Source: Chitinilyticum litopenaei DSM 21440 | Lineage (GTDB): Bacteria > Pseudomonadota > Gammaproteobacteria > Burkholderiales > Chitinibacteraceae | Assembly (NCBI RefSeq): GCF_000428145.1 | Contig: NZ_ATZJ01000040.1 | Coordinates: 1-41,217 of the forward strand | DNA: 41,217 bases | Direction of reading: 5' to 3' | In this document: in pieces, positions 16,461 through 24,986 of the stretch | Numbering within the stretch: the first letter of the stretch is position 1 | Layout of the letters: each line of letters starts with the position of its first letter | Translations under genes and position numbers: made by a program | The notes under the pieces: model-generated | The model's database searches: none | Told to the model about the DNA's origin: nothing | The model's input: only the letters and a program-made list of their open reading frames with translations

Positions 16461-19400
16461 ATGAGCAGGCTTTTCCGTATTTTCTCCAGTTCCTGGTTCT
16501 GGTCGGCACTGGGTTTGCTGTGTCTGAGCATCGTCATCTGGTGGGTTGGCCCACTGGTCAGCATCGCGCAATGGCGACCGCTGGCGCCGGCCTGGGTACG
16601 CATCGTCGTGCTGACGGCAATCTGGGTCATCTACTGGGGTGCGCTGGCGTATACCCTGTTCCGTGAACGCAAGGCTCAGAAAGAGCTGGAGCAGGGCATG
16701 CAGCGCGACGAAACGGCCGGTACCAGCGAGGCCGCGCAGGCACTGGGCCAGCGCTTCAATGAAGCGCTTGAAGTGCTGCGCCAGGTACGTCCGGAAGAAG
16801 AGCAGGGTGGACTGTCACGCTTTTTTGCCCGCATGGATCGCCAGTCGCACCTGTATCGCCTCCCCTGGTTCATGGTCTTGGGGGCGCCTGGCAGCGGCAA
16901 GACCACCGTTTTGCAGAATTCCGGCCTGAAATTTCCGCTGGGCAATGACGCCGTTGACGGCGTGGGCGGCACGCGCAACTGCAAGTGGCTGTTTGCCGAT
17001 CAGGCCGTGCTGCTGGATCTGGCCGGCCGCTACACGACGCACGAAAGCGACCGCCTGCAGGATTCGGCCGAGTGGGGGCATTTCCTCAAGCTGCTCAAGC
17101 GCACTCGCGCGCGTCAGCCCATCAATGGCGTGCTGGTGACCATCGCTGCGGATTCGCTGCTCAAGGGGCAGCGCTCCGATCTGGAAAACCAGGCCAACTC
17201 GGTCCGCCAGCGCATCCAGGAGTTGCAGCAGGTGCTGAGTCTGGAAGTGCCGGTCTACCTGCTTGTCACCAAGTGTGACCTGATCGCGGGTTTTGCCGAA
17301 TTCTTTGAATCGCTTACCAGCGAAGAACGCCAGCAGGTCTGGGGTTTCACGCTGCCGCTGCCGGCGGGCGAAAAGGAACATGTGGCGATTTCCTCGTTTG
17401 CAGGCCAGGTCGACGGCTTGCTCGAAGGCCTGCAGGCCATGCTGGTCGGCAAGCTGCAAAAGGAAAGCGAAGTCCTGCGCCGCTCGGCCGTTGGCGTGTT
17501 CCCGCAATCGCTGCACACGGTGCGCCAGTCGCTGATCGACTTTGCCGAAGCGGCATTCAGCCAGAATCCCTATCAGCCGCGCGTGCTGTTCCGTGGTGTA
17601 TATCTGACCAGTGCCGCACAGCAGGGCGAGATCATTGATCCGCTGTTCGGCGCGGTGCCGCAGGAACTGGGCCTGAAGCAGTCGTTCAGTCGCCTGCTCG
17701 GGCCGCAGATGGTGTTCCGTCCCTACTTCCTGACCCGGCTGTTTTCCGAGCTGGTCCTGGGTGAAAGCCATCTGGCCGGGCGCAACATCAACTGGCATCG
17801 CAAGCGCACGCTGGCCAGAACACTGGGCTATGTCTCGCTGGCAGCGGTGTCGCTGATCGCGCTGACCGGCCTCGTGCTGAGCTATCAGCACAACAGCGAC
17901 TATGTGCAGGCGGTGAACAAGAAACTGCCGGCCACGCAGACCAAGGTCGAGCAGGTCAATATCACGGCCGACATGAATATTGCCGATGTGTTGCCGGCGC
18001 TGGACAGCGTGATGCGCATCGCCGATCCGGGCGCGAACTCCGGCGGCGTGAACGTGCCGGGCCTGGGGCAGCAGGAAAAGCTGCAGTCCGCTTCGAATGA
18101 CGCCTATAAGCGCATGCTCGAAGACACCTTGCTGGCCTATGTGAATTTCCGCCTGGAAGAGGGTTTGCGCAGCTACCGCAACGATCCGGATCTGCTGTAT
18201 GAAACGCTGAAAGCATATCTGATGCTGCACGATCCCAAGCACTTTGACGAAGCCAGCCTGCGTGCCTGGGTGCTGATGGATTGGGAGAGTCATCTCGCCA
18301 ATAGCGTGACGGCCGAGCAGCGCAAGCAGCTGGAAATGCATTTCAACAATCTGCTGGTGCGTGGCCTCGTGCAAAGCAAGGCGCCGCTGCAAAAGGATCT
18401 GGTCAACGAGGTGCGCGCGCTGATCTCGACCGCCTCGCTGCCACAGCGTGTGTATGGCCGCATCAAGCGCATGGGGGTGGCCGACGGCATCGCGCCGTTC
18501 CGCCTGACCGAAGTGGCCGGCCCATCCGCCGCCGTGGTGTTCGTGCGCAGCAGCGGCGCGCCGCTGAGCCAGGGCATCGAGGGCTTTTATACCGCCGATG
18601 GTTATGCCAAAGCCTTTCTGCCGGCGCTGGATCCGACGCTGAAGGAACTGCAAAGCGAAGAGGGCTGGGTGCTGGATGCACCGGCGGTGATGACCACCAC
18701 ATCGCAGAAGGTGCTGGGTGGCGACGAGGCCTTCAAGCGCAACAAGGATCTGGTCAAGCGTCTGTACCTGGAAGAATACGCCGGCGTGTGGGAACGCTTT
18801 GTCAACGATGTGCGCATCGTTCCGGGGAGCAATCTGCAGCAAAGCGTGCACCTGGCCCGTCTGCTGTCAGCGCCCGATTCGCCGCTGCTGTATTTCCTGC
18901 GGGGCGTGACGCGCGAAACCTCGCTGGTGGCGCTGAGCGATGCCGATGTGTCCGCCGCCGAAGCGCTGGCCAAGGCCGCGGCCTCCAGCGCGGTGCAGGC
19001 GCAGAAGGACAAGCTGCAGCGTCTGGTGAATGCGCCGGTGCAGCAGCGCCCGGCCACCATCGCGATGAGCAAGCCGGAATACATTGTGGAAAACCGTTTC
19101 CTGAGCATTCATCGTCTCGTCAATTCGCCGACGCCCGGCGCGCCCGCGCCGATTGATTCGACCCTGGTGCTGCTCAGTGATCTTTACAATCATTTGTCTG
19201 CGACCGAGATTGCCGTGCAGTCCAAGGGCGCATTGCCGCAAAGCGACGTGCCGGTGCGCCTGAAATCCGAAGCCCAGCGCATGCCCGCGCCGCTGAATGC
19301 CATGCTGCAGACCCTGTCGGATGTGAGCATGCGCAATGCCCAGGGTGAGGCGCGCAGCAATCTGTCCTCGCTGATGCAGAATACCGTCGGCGAGACCTGC

Positions 19401-20057
19401 ACACAGTCCATCGACAAGCGCTATCCCTTCAACCGGGCGAGCACGCAGGAAGTCAAGCGCGACGACTTTCAGAAGTTCTTCGCCCCGGGCGGCGTGATCG
19501 ACAGCTTTTTCCAGAAGAATCTGGCGCAGGATGTGGACATGACCGGCAAAACCTGGGCACTCAAGCCGCTGCCCGGATCAGATACCCGCCCGGCTACCTC
19601 TTCGGCGCTGGCGGAGTTCCAGCGCGCCAGCGCGATACGTAGCGTTTTTTTTGCCAGCGGTGCATCGCCACAGGTTCGTTTCACCATCAAGCCGGTGGAA
19701 ATGGGCACCGGGGTGATCCAGTCGGTGCTCGATATCGATGGCCAGCTTTTGCGCTACCGGCATGATGCCATCGTGCCGGCACAGATGACCTGGCCCGGCA
19801 AGGGCACCGGCCAGGTGCGCCTCAGCCTGACTTCCACAAAGGGCGAGGACATCGGCAGCCTCAGCTATGAAGGCGACTGGGCGCTGTGGCGCGCCATCGA
19901 CCGTGCGGTCCAGGAAAGGACGGATCGACCGGAAACCATCCGGGTCACGTTCAAGATCCAGGGGCATTACGTCAAGTACGACATCACCGCATCGACCGCG
20001 CAAAATCCCTTTGTACTGGCTGAAATGGACAAGTTCAGCTGCCCGATGAGCATCTGA
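16461..20057 (+). CDS. tssM: T6SS inner-membrane protein TssM (IcmF family)
   Basis: A full-length 1198-residue IcmF protein. Two N-terminal transmembrane helices lie near residues 10-32 and 48-66 and a third near 455-475 (LAAVSLIALTGLVLSYQ). The cytoplasmic domain between them carries an intact Walker A, GAPGSGKTT at 141-149, and LLDLAGRYTTHESD, so NTP binding is likely retained. The large periplasmic region includes the IcmF-related helical part and a C-terminal beta-rich domain (GQVRLSLTSTKGEDIGSLSYEGDWALWRAID) that contacts TssJ. It forms the trans-envelope channel scaffold with TssJ and TssL, and is followed directly by tagF. Confidence 0.97.
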   Translation: MSRLFRIFSSSWFWSALGLLCLSIVIWWVGPLVSIAQWRPLAPAWVRIVVLTAIWVIYWGALAYTLFRERKAQKELEQGMQRDETAGTSEAAQALGQRFNEALEVLRQVRPEEEQGGLSRFFARMDRQSHLYRLPWFMVLGAPGSGKTTVLQNSGLKFPLGNDAVDGVGGTRNCKWLFADQAVLLDLAGRYTTHESDRLQDSAEWGHFLKLLKRTRARQPINGVLVTIAADSLLKGQRSDLENQANSVRQRIQELQQVLSLEVPVYLLVTKCDLIAGFAEFFESLTSEERQQVWGFTLPLPAGEKEHVAISSFAGQVDGLLEGLQAMLVGKLQKESEVLRRSAVGVFPQSLHTVRQSLIDFAEAAFSQNPYQPRVLFRGVYLTSAAQQGEIIDPLFGAVPQELGLKQSFSRLLGPQMVFRPYFLTRLFSELVLGESHLAGRNINWHRKRTLARTLGYVSLAAVSLIALTGLVLSYQHNSDYVQAVNKKLPATQTKVEQVNITADMNIADVLPALDSVMRIADPGANSGGVNVPGLGQQEKLQSASNDAYKRMLEDTLLAYVNFRLEEGLRSYRNDPDLLYETLKAYLMLHDPKHFDEASLRAWVLMDWESHLANSVTAEQRKQLEMHFNNLLVRGLVQSKAPLQKDLVNEVRALISTASLPQRVYGRIKRMGVADGIAPFRLTEVAGPSAAVVFVRSSGAPLSQGIEGFYTADGYAKAFLPALDPTLKELQSEEGWVLDAPAVMTTTSQKVLGGDEAFKRNKDLVKRLYLEEYAGVWERFVNDVRIVPGSNLQQSVHLARLLSAPDSPLLYFLRGVTRETSLVALSDADVSAAEALAKAAASSAVQAQKDKLQRLVNAPVQQRPATIAMSKPEYIVENRFLSIHRLVNSPTPGAPAPIDSTLVLLSDLYNHLSATEIAVQSKGALPQSDVPVRLKSEAQRMPAPLNAMLQTLSDVSMRNAQGEARSNLSSLMQNTVGETCTQSIDKRYPFNRASTQEVKRDDFQKFFAPGGVIDSFFQKNLAQDVDMTGKTWALKPLPGSDTRPATSSALAEFQRASAIRSVFFASGASPQVRFTIKPVEMGTGVIQSVLDIDGQLLRYRHDAIVPAQMTWPGKGTGQVRLSLTSTKGEDIGSLSYEGDWALWRAIDRAVQERTDRPETIRVTFKIQGHYVKYDITASTAQNPFVLAEMDKFSCPMSI

Positions 20058-20068
20058 TTCTCCCCTTG

Positions 20069-20755
20069 ATGGAAAAAATCGCGTTTTTTGGAAAAATTCC
20101 GGCCGCGGCGGAATTTGTGGGTCGCGGCTTGTCCGCAGATACCCGCGAACTGCTGGGCAACTGGATCGGCAAGCTGCTGGTGCAGCAGGCTGCGCTGACT
20201 GCGGCGCCGCTTGCTGCCGGTCAGCGTGCCTGGCGTTTTTATATCGACCCGGATCTGGCCTCGGGTGTCGGCCTGCTTGGCGTCATGTTGCGCAGTAGCG
20301 ATTCGGTGGGCAGGGAATACCCACTGTTGTTACTGCTCTCCGTGCGTGCGCCGTGCGCCGAATTGCTGATGCAGGCCGATCTTTCCGGCTGGTTTGACCG
20401 CATGGCCGAAATAGCCGAAGCGGTGATCGAGCGGCAGCTGACGGCCGAGCAGATCGAAATGCTGCTCGATCGACAGCCGTCGCTGGCGGCCAGTGCCGGG
20501 CAGGGCGATCTCGAGCAGGTGCGCACCGTGATCCAGGACTGGGGAGCCCGCAAGCAGGGTACATCCTATGTGCTGCCTGGCGCTTCGGCGATTTCCTATC
20601 TGGCGCGCAATCTGGCGGTGCTGGGGGTGGATCGTCTCTTTGCCGGACATTCGGTCTGGTGGCGCAAGTCGTCCGACGGGCAGAACAGCGAGCTGCGCTA
20701 TTTCAGCCGCCTACCGCAAATCCAGGATTTCAGCGCGCTGGACGCACCATGGTAA
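20069..20755 (+). CDS. tagF: T6SS post-translational regulator TagF (ImpM family)
   Basis: This 228-residue protein starts with the ImpM hallmark IAFFGKIPAAAEFVGRGLS, followed by RAWRFYIDPDLASGVGLLGVMLRSSDSVGREYPLLLLL. TagF represses T6SS assembly post-translationally in Pseudomonas, and in Agrobacterium it does so together with PppA/Fha. I chose ATG at 20069 rather than TTG one codon upstream. It is 11 nt from the tssM stop. An FHA protein is encoded nearby but no PppA phosphatase is seen, so the partner set here is reduced. Confidence 0.9.
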   Translation: MEKIAFFGKIPAAAEFVGRGLSADTRELLGNWIGKLLVQQAALTAAPLAAGQRAWRFYIDPDLASGVGLLGVMLRSSDSVGREYPLLLLLSVRAPCAELLMQADLSGWFDRMAEIAEAVIERQLTAEQIEMLLDRQPSLAASAGQGDLEQVRTVIQDWGARKQGTSYVLPGASAISYLARNLAVLGVDRLFAGHSVWWRKSSDGQNSELRYFSRLPQIQDFSALDAPW

Positions 20756-20768
20756 ACGGAGCGCGGCC

Positions 20769-21254
20769 ATGACGACCCTTTTCAATGCGCCCTTGTGGGA
20801 CCGGCTTGTCGCGGAGCCCGGCGCGGGTGGCGATCTGCTGCGGCCGATGGACAAAAGCCGGCTGGTCGCCACGGTGTCTGCCGATCTGACTGCCTTGCTC
20901 AATGCCATCGTGCCAGCCGAGATTTTCGAATCGGCATTGCCACATGTAGCCGGCTCGGTCCTGGCCTTCGGCTTTCCATGTGTAAGCGGCAAAAGTCTTT
21001 CCAGCGTGCACATCAAGCAGATCAAGGCCTGGATTGAGGAAAGCATCCTGCGCTTCGAGCCCCGCATCCTGCCCGAATCACTGGCGGTTTTTCCGGTGCT
21101 CGACAAGGGCCAGTCGCATCACCAGTTTCTTGCCTATGCCATTCGTGGTCTGGTCAATGCGCGCCCCTACCCGGTTGAACTGGAATTGCAGACCCGTCTG
21201 GACCTGGATAACGGGCGTTTTGCCGTAGTCGATGCCGCAACGGGACGAGCATGA
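20769..21254 (+). CDS. tssE: T6SS baseplate protein TssE (gp25-like)
   Basis: A 161-residue gp25-like protein from ATG at 20769. It has the expected N-terminal LWDRL segment, the central SVHIKQIKAWIEESILRFEPRI (the wedge-protein motif with IxxFEPR) and a strand-rich C-terminus (YPVELELQTRLDLDNGRFAVVD). TssE polymerises with TssF and TssG in the baseplate wedge and starts sheath assembly. The frame extends upstream into tagF, but this ATG gives the family length. Its stop overlaps the tssF start by four bases (ATGA). Confidence 0.9.
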   Translation: MTTLFNAPLWDRLVAEPGAGGDLLRPMDKSRLVATVSADLTALLNAIVPAEIFESALPHVAGSVLAFGFPCVSGKSLSSVHIKQIKAWIEESILRFEPRILPESLAVFPVLDKGQSHHQFLAYAIRGLVNARPYPVELELQTRLDLDNGRFAVVDAATGRA

Positions 21255-23119
21255 ACGAGCGATTTCTCGAACTCTACAATCAGGAATTGCGCCACCTGCG
21301 CGACATGGGGCGGGAGTTTGCACGCCAGTATCCCGATGTGGCAGGGCATCTGGGCGACAGCAACCAGGTGGTCGATCCTTACATCGAACGCTTGCTGGAA
21401 GGCTTTGCCTTTTTGTCCTCGCGCGTGCAGCTCAAGCAGGAAGCGGCATTTCCGCAATTTACCGATCACCTGCTGCGCTGTGCTTACCCCCACTGGAGCA
21501 AGCAGACGCCATCGATGGCCATTGTCGGCTTTACGCCGGACAAGACCGCAACAGGCCTGCATGATGGTTTTGCCATCCCGCGTGGCGCGCGGTTGCTGAC
21601 CCAGGCGGTGCCGGGAATTGAGACACCCTGCGAATTCGCCACGGCTTTTGATGTGCGCGTCTGGCCCATTCGTCTGGCAGAGGTCCAGTATGTGGTCGGA
21701 GAAACCGTACAAGGCGCCCCCCGCGGTACCAGGGCATCGCTGCTGCTGACGCTGGAAGCCTATCCGGGGGCCGATCTGCGGCGCATGTCGATCAATGCCC
21801 TGGATTTCTTTGTCGCTGGTGACGATGAAGTGGCGACCAAGCTGTGCGAGCTGATCGTGGGCAATACGCTGGGCGTGCGTGTGCAGGGCGATCTGGCCGA
21901 TCGCGCTTCGCCGGCCGGCGTCTTCGCCGCCGAGGCGATCCGGGCCAAGGGGCTGGCCGAGGACGAAGCGCTGCTGCCGCTCGATTCCCGGACCTTTTCC
22001 GGCCACCGCCTGCTGCAGGAGTATTTCAGCTTCCCGCAGAAATTCCGTTATTTCACGCTGGGCGATGCGCAACTTGCCGAGACAATCAGGCGCACGGCCA
22101 CTGCCGGCCGGGTGTCCATCGCCATCCATCTGGGCGGCAATGATGCCTCGCTTGCCAGCGCGGTTTCGCAAGAGAGCCTGCGCCTTTTCACCACGCCGGT
22201 CATCAATCTGTTTTCGCGCCGCATGGACCGGATTCTGGTCGATGAAATGCAGACCGAGTACCACATGGTCGCCGACCGCCGCAAACCGCTGGCCTATGAG
22301 GTGTATGACGCCAGCCTGATCGAGGGTTATGGCCGCGATCATGCGCAAACCAATACCTTCACACCGCTGTTTGCCGGTGCACAAAGCGCTGGCTGGCAGG
22401 ACTCCACGGCGTTTTTCACCTTGCGCCGGCAACCGCGCCTGGTCAACGAGAACAAGCCTCAGTCGGCCTTTGTCGCCAACTACCAGTTCAGTGAGGTCTT
22501 CCTGTCGGTGGTCGATCGCAACAATGCGCCGCTGCGCCCGGATGTCCGCCAGTTTGGCGGCGATATTCTGGTGAGCAATGGCCCGTTCCCCATCCTGTGC
22601 CCGCGCGGTGGACCGCGAGACCTGAGCCTGGTCGATTCCGCGCCGCTTGAGGCCATCCAGTTTGTCGTGCCGCCGACCGAGCCGACTGCGGCCATCCCGG
22701 AAGGAGAAACACCGTGGCGGCTGATCAATCAGCTCTCGCTCAATTATCTGTACCTGAACGACCAGGACGAGGCCGGCTCGGTCAATGCGCTGAAAAACCT
22801 GCTGACGCTGTATGCACGGTTTGGCCGTGATCGTCATCTGGCCCATGCGCAAAGCCTGTGCGGCATGAGTACGCGCATCGTTACCCGGCGCCATCCGGCT
22901 CCCGGCCCGATTGCCTATGCCAGAGGCGTGTGCGTGGACATCCGCCTGGATGACATTGCTTTTGCCGGCGCCAGTGCCTTTGTGTTTGGCCAGGTGATCC
23001 GGCAGTTTCTGCTGCAATTCGTGCAGCTCAATGCCTTTGTCGAGTTCCGCCTTTCGACGCAGAATCGCGGGCTGATCAAGATCTGGCCGGCGCAACCCGG
23101 CAAGCGGGGCTTGCTGTGA
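21251..23119 (+). CDS. tssF: T6SS baseplate protein TssF (VasA/ImpG)
   Basis: A 622-residue TssF of normal length. It begins NERFLELYNQELRHLRDMGREFARQYPDVAGHL, the family signature, followed by VDPYIERLLEGFAFLSSRVQLK and FPQFTDHLLRCAYPHW. The middle contains LLQEYFSFPQKFRYF and the C-terminus WRLINQLSLNYLYL and FVFGQVIRQFLLQFVQLNAFVEFRL. TssF and TssG form the wedge core around the VgrG hub. It overlaps tssE by four bases and tssG by one base, so the three are translationally coupled. Confidence 0.97.
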   Translation: MNERFLELYNQELRHLRDMGREFARQYPDVAGHLGDSNQVVDPYIERLLEGFAFLSSRVQLKQEAAFPQFTDHLLRCAYPHWSKQTPSMAIVGFTPDKTATGLHDGFAIPRGARLLTQAVPGIETPCEFATAFDVRVWPIRLAEVQYVVGETVQGAPRGTRASLLLTLEAYPGADLRRMSINALDFFVAGDDEVATKLCELIVGNTLGVRVQGDLADRASPAGVFAAEAIRAKGLAEDEALLPLDSRTFSGHRLLQEYFSFPQKFRYFTLGDAQLAETIRRTATAGRVSIAIHLGGNDASLASAVSQESLRLFTTPVINLFSRRMDRILVDEMQTEYHMVADRRKPLAYEVYDASLIEGYGRDHAQTNTFTPLFAGAQSAGWQDSTAFFTLRRQPRLVNENKPQSAFVANYQFSEVFLSVVDRNNAPLRPDVRQFGGDILVSNGPFPILCPRGGPRDLSLVDSAPLEAIQFVVPPTEPTAAIPEGETPWRLINQLSLNYLYLNDQDEAGSVNALKNLLTLYARFGRDRHLAHAQSLCGMSTRIVTRRHPAPGPIAYARGVCVDIRLDDIAFAGASAFVFGQVIRQFLLQFVQLNAFVEFRLSTQNRGLIKIWPAQPGKRGLL

Positions 23120-24093
23120 TGACGCCGGCAATGCGCGAACGGGCGCACCGGCAAAGCCTCTTTGCCGTGCTGCGCTGGGTTGATGCGAAAAATCAGGACA
23201 AGCCCTTGCTGGGGCGCAGCCTGCGCGCCCGCGAAGATGCCGTGCGTCTGGCGCATCAGCCCGACATGGCGTTTGCCGCAACCGAGATCAGCTCGATCGA
23301 TGAGCACCCGCACGCCGGTGTGCCGGTCATCCGGCATTTTGCGCAGGGCCTGTTTGGTCCGAATGGCCCCTTGCCGCTGCACCTGACCGAGCAGGCCTGG
23401 GACAAGCTGCACAACCATGCCGACACGCGTTTGCGCGATTTCGCAGACATCTTCCACCACCGCATGCAGTGCCTGTTCTACCGCGCCTGGGCCGAAGTTC
23501 AGCCGGTGGTGGCGCTGGATCGCAGCGGCGACGAGCCTTTCACCCGCCGCATAGCCGCCCTGGGTGGCTATGCCGGACCGGAGCTGGCCGGGCGGGATGC
23601 CTTGTCCGACCATTTCAAGGTGCGTCACGCCGGGCAGTTTTCCAGACCGGTGCGCAGCGCACACGAACTGCGCGTACTGCTTGTGCAGCTGCTGGGCGTG
23701 CCGGTCATGGTTGCCGAAAACGTGCGGCAGTGGCTGCCGCTGGACGCCGACTCCTGCACCGCGCTTGGCCGGGCGAACAGCGAGCTGGGTCAGGGCATGG
23801 TGCTGGGCAAGCGCGTGCCGGATGTGCAGTTCGGCTTTGCCGTACAGCTCGGGCCGTTGACGCAGGATGAATATGATCGTTTCGACCCCGCATCTCCGCG
23901 TCTGCAGCAGCTGCATGCGCTGATCCGCAACTGGCTGGGCACGCATTACAACTGGACGGTGCAACTGCAAGTCAGCACGCCCACGGCGCGCAGGCTGGAG
24001 CTGGGGCGTGGCGTCAGGCTGGGGTTTGACAGCTGGCTGCTACCCCGGTCAGGACAGCACCCGGTGCTCGATGGGGTGAAATATTGCAGCTGA
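23119..24093 (+). CDS. tssG: T6SS baseplate protein TssG (VasB/ImpH)
   Basis: This roughly 324-residue protein matches ImpH/TssG. Motifs include an N-terminal SLFAVLRWVDAKNQDKPLLGRSLRAREDAVRLAH, then GLFGPNGPLPLHLTEQA, LRDFADIFHHRMQCLFYRAWAEVQP, and the C-terminal LGRGVRLGFDSWL. It completes the baseplate wedge with TssF. I chose ATG at 23119, which overlaps the tssF TGA by one base; GTG at 23116 is an alternative. It is the last gene of the plus-strand unit and ends 35 nt from the convergent FHA gene. No clear terminator lies between them. Confidence 0.95.
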   Translation: MTPAMRERAHRQSLFAVLRWVDAKNQDKPLLGRSLRAREDAVRLAHQPDMAFAATEISSIDEHPHAGVPVIRHFAQGLFGPNGPLPLHLTEQAWDKLHNHADTRLRDFADIFHHRMQCLFYRAWAEVQPVVALDRSGDEPFTRRIAALGGYAGPELAGRDALSDHFKVRHAGQFSRPVRSAHELRVLLVQLLGVPVMVAENVRQWLPLDADSCTALGRANSELGQGMVLGKRVPDVQFGFAVQLGPLTQDEYDRFDPASPRLQQLHALIRNWLGTHYNWTVQLQVSTPTARRLELGRGVRLGFDSWLLPRSGQHPVLDGVKYCS

Positions 24094-24128
24094 AAACCGC
24101 TACTTTCGCCCCGGGACCGAACCGATTT

Positions 24129-24761
24129 TTACTTCTTGATGCCAAAGAGCGCGTCAATCGCGTCATCGGCGCTTGGCTGGGTGTAGGGCTGGCGGTATTG
24201 CGGTTCGGCAAAACCCGGCTGGCTAGCACTGCCGCCAAGCACGCTCAGCGGGTCAAGATGGCTGGGCGCCGTTTGCGCAGTGGCGCTGCTGCCCAGCGCG
24301 AACAGCTGGTCGAGTTCGCTGGGCCTGGCCGGTGGTGGCAGATTGCCGTGCAGCGGCATGGCTGCCTGCGCCGGAGCCGGAACGGGGGGCGGGGCAAACA
24401 GTGGCGGCAACTCGGGAATCGGCCGGGATGCAGTGGCATCAGGCGTTGCGGTCTGCAATTCGCACACCCTGATCAGCAGCGTGCTGATGCGCAGGATGTC
24501 GCCGGCGTGGATGGCGCCGCTTTCGCCGTATCCCAGTGCCTTGCCATTGAGCCAGACCGGAGTGAGGTCGCCCTGGTCGGTGATGTAGAGCTGACCCTGA
24601 CGCTCGCTGATCACAGCATGCACGGCCGAGACGGCGCCGGTATCGGGCAGCACCAGATCATTGCCGGGTGCGGCGCCCAACCGGGTGCCCTGTTCGGAAA
24701 TCCGGACCGGAACATGCCCGGGGGCCGGTTCGCCCTGGGCGGTGAGCAACTGAAGATGCAC
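24129..24761 (-). CDS. FHA-domain T6SS-associated protein with altered phosphopeptide site
   Basis: A 210-residue protein from GTG at 24761, which has a strong AGGGAG site 8 nt upstream; the frame extends further but without a better start. Residues about 20-85 form a forkhead-associated domain (VRISEQGTRLGAAPGNDLVLPD, then VSAVHAVISERQGQLYITDQG). The Pro/Ala-rich linker is followed by a C-terminal tail ending DDAIDALFGIKK. FHA proteins (Fha1/TagH) activate T6SS assembly in other systems, often by binding phosphorylated threonine. Here the conserved GR is GA and the Ser-Arg of SRxH is Ser-Ala. It lies between tssG and tssH, convergent to the first and divergent from the second. Confidence 0.85.
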   Translation of the reverse strand: MHLQLLTAQGEPAPGHVPVRISEQGTRLGAAPGNDLVLPDTGAVSAVHAVISERQGQLYITDQGDLTPVWLNGKALGYGESGAIHAGDILRISTLLIRVCELQTATPDATASRPIPELPPLFAPPPVPAPAQAAMPLHGNLPPPARPSELDQLFALGSSATAQTAPSHLDPLSVLGGSASQPGFAEPQYRQPYTQPSADDAIDALFGIKK

Positions 24762-24986
24762 GCGTATAACTCCCTGACAGGCTGTTGAACCCTGCCTGTG
24801 AACCGTATCTCCGGCCATGCCGGAAATTGTAGTGACAAGCAACAACGAATTGGCGGTTTTGCAGGCGATCGTATGCGCCGGGTTTTCCGGACTCCGAAGC
24901 CGCTGGATAACCGCTGTTTCTCACGACCCTGTAGAACCCGGACTGGCGATTCGGGGCCAATCTTAACATGCAAAAACGGGATGCAA
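24762..24986. promoter_or_regulatory. Divergent intergenic region between FHA gene and tssH
   Basis: This 225-bp gap separates the GTG start of the FHA gene from the chosen tssH ATG, so promoters for both are expected. I could not place convincing -35/-10 pairs. The tssH frame remains open upstream to 24798, but it lacks ClpV-like sequence there, and ACGGG precedes the 24987 start. Confidence 0.35.

Noticed and set aside
16815..18851. 678-codon minus-strand frame
   Set aside because: Antisense to tssM; a product of high GC and skewed codon usage.
21167..23281. 704-codon minus-strand frame
   Set aside because: Antisense to tssF, which has full-length family motifs.
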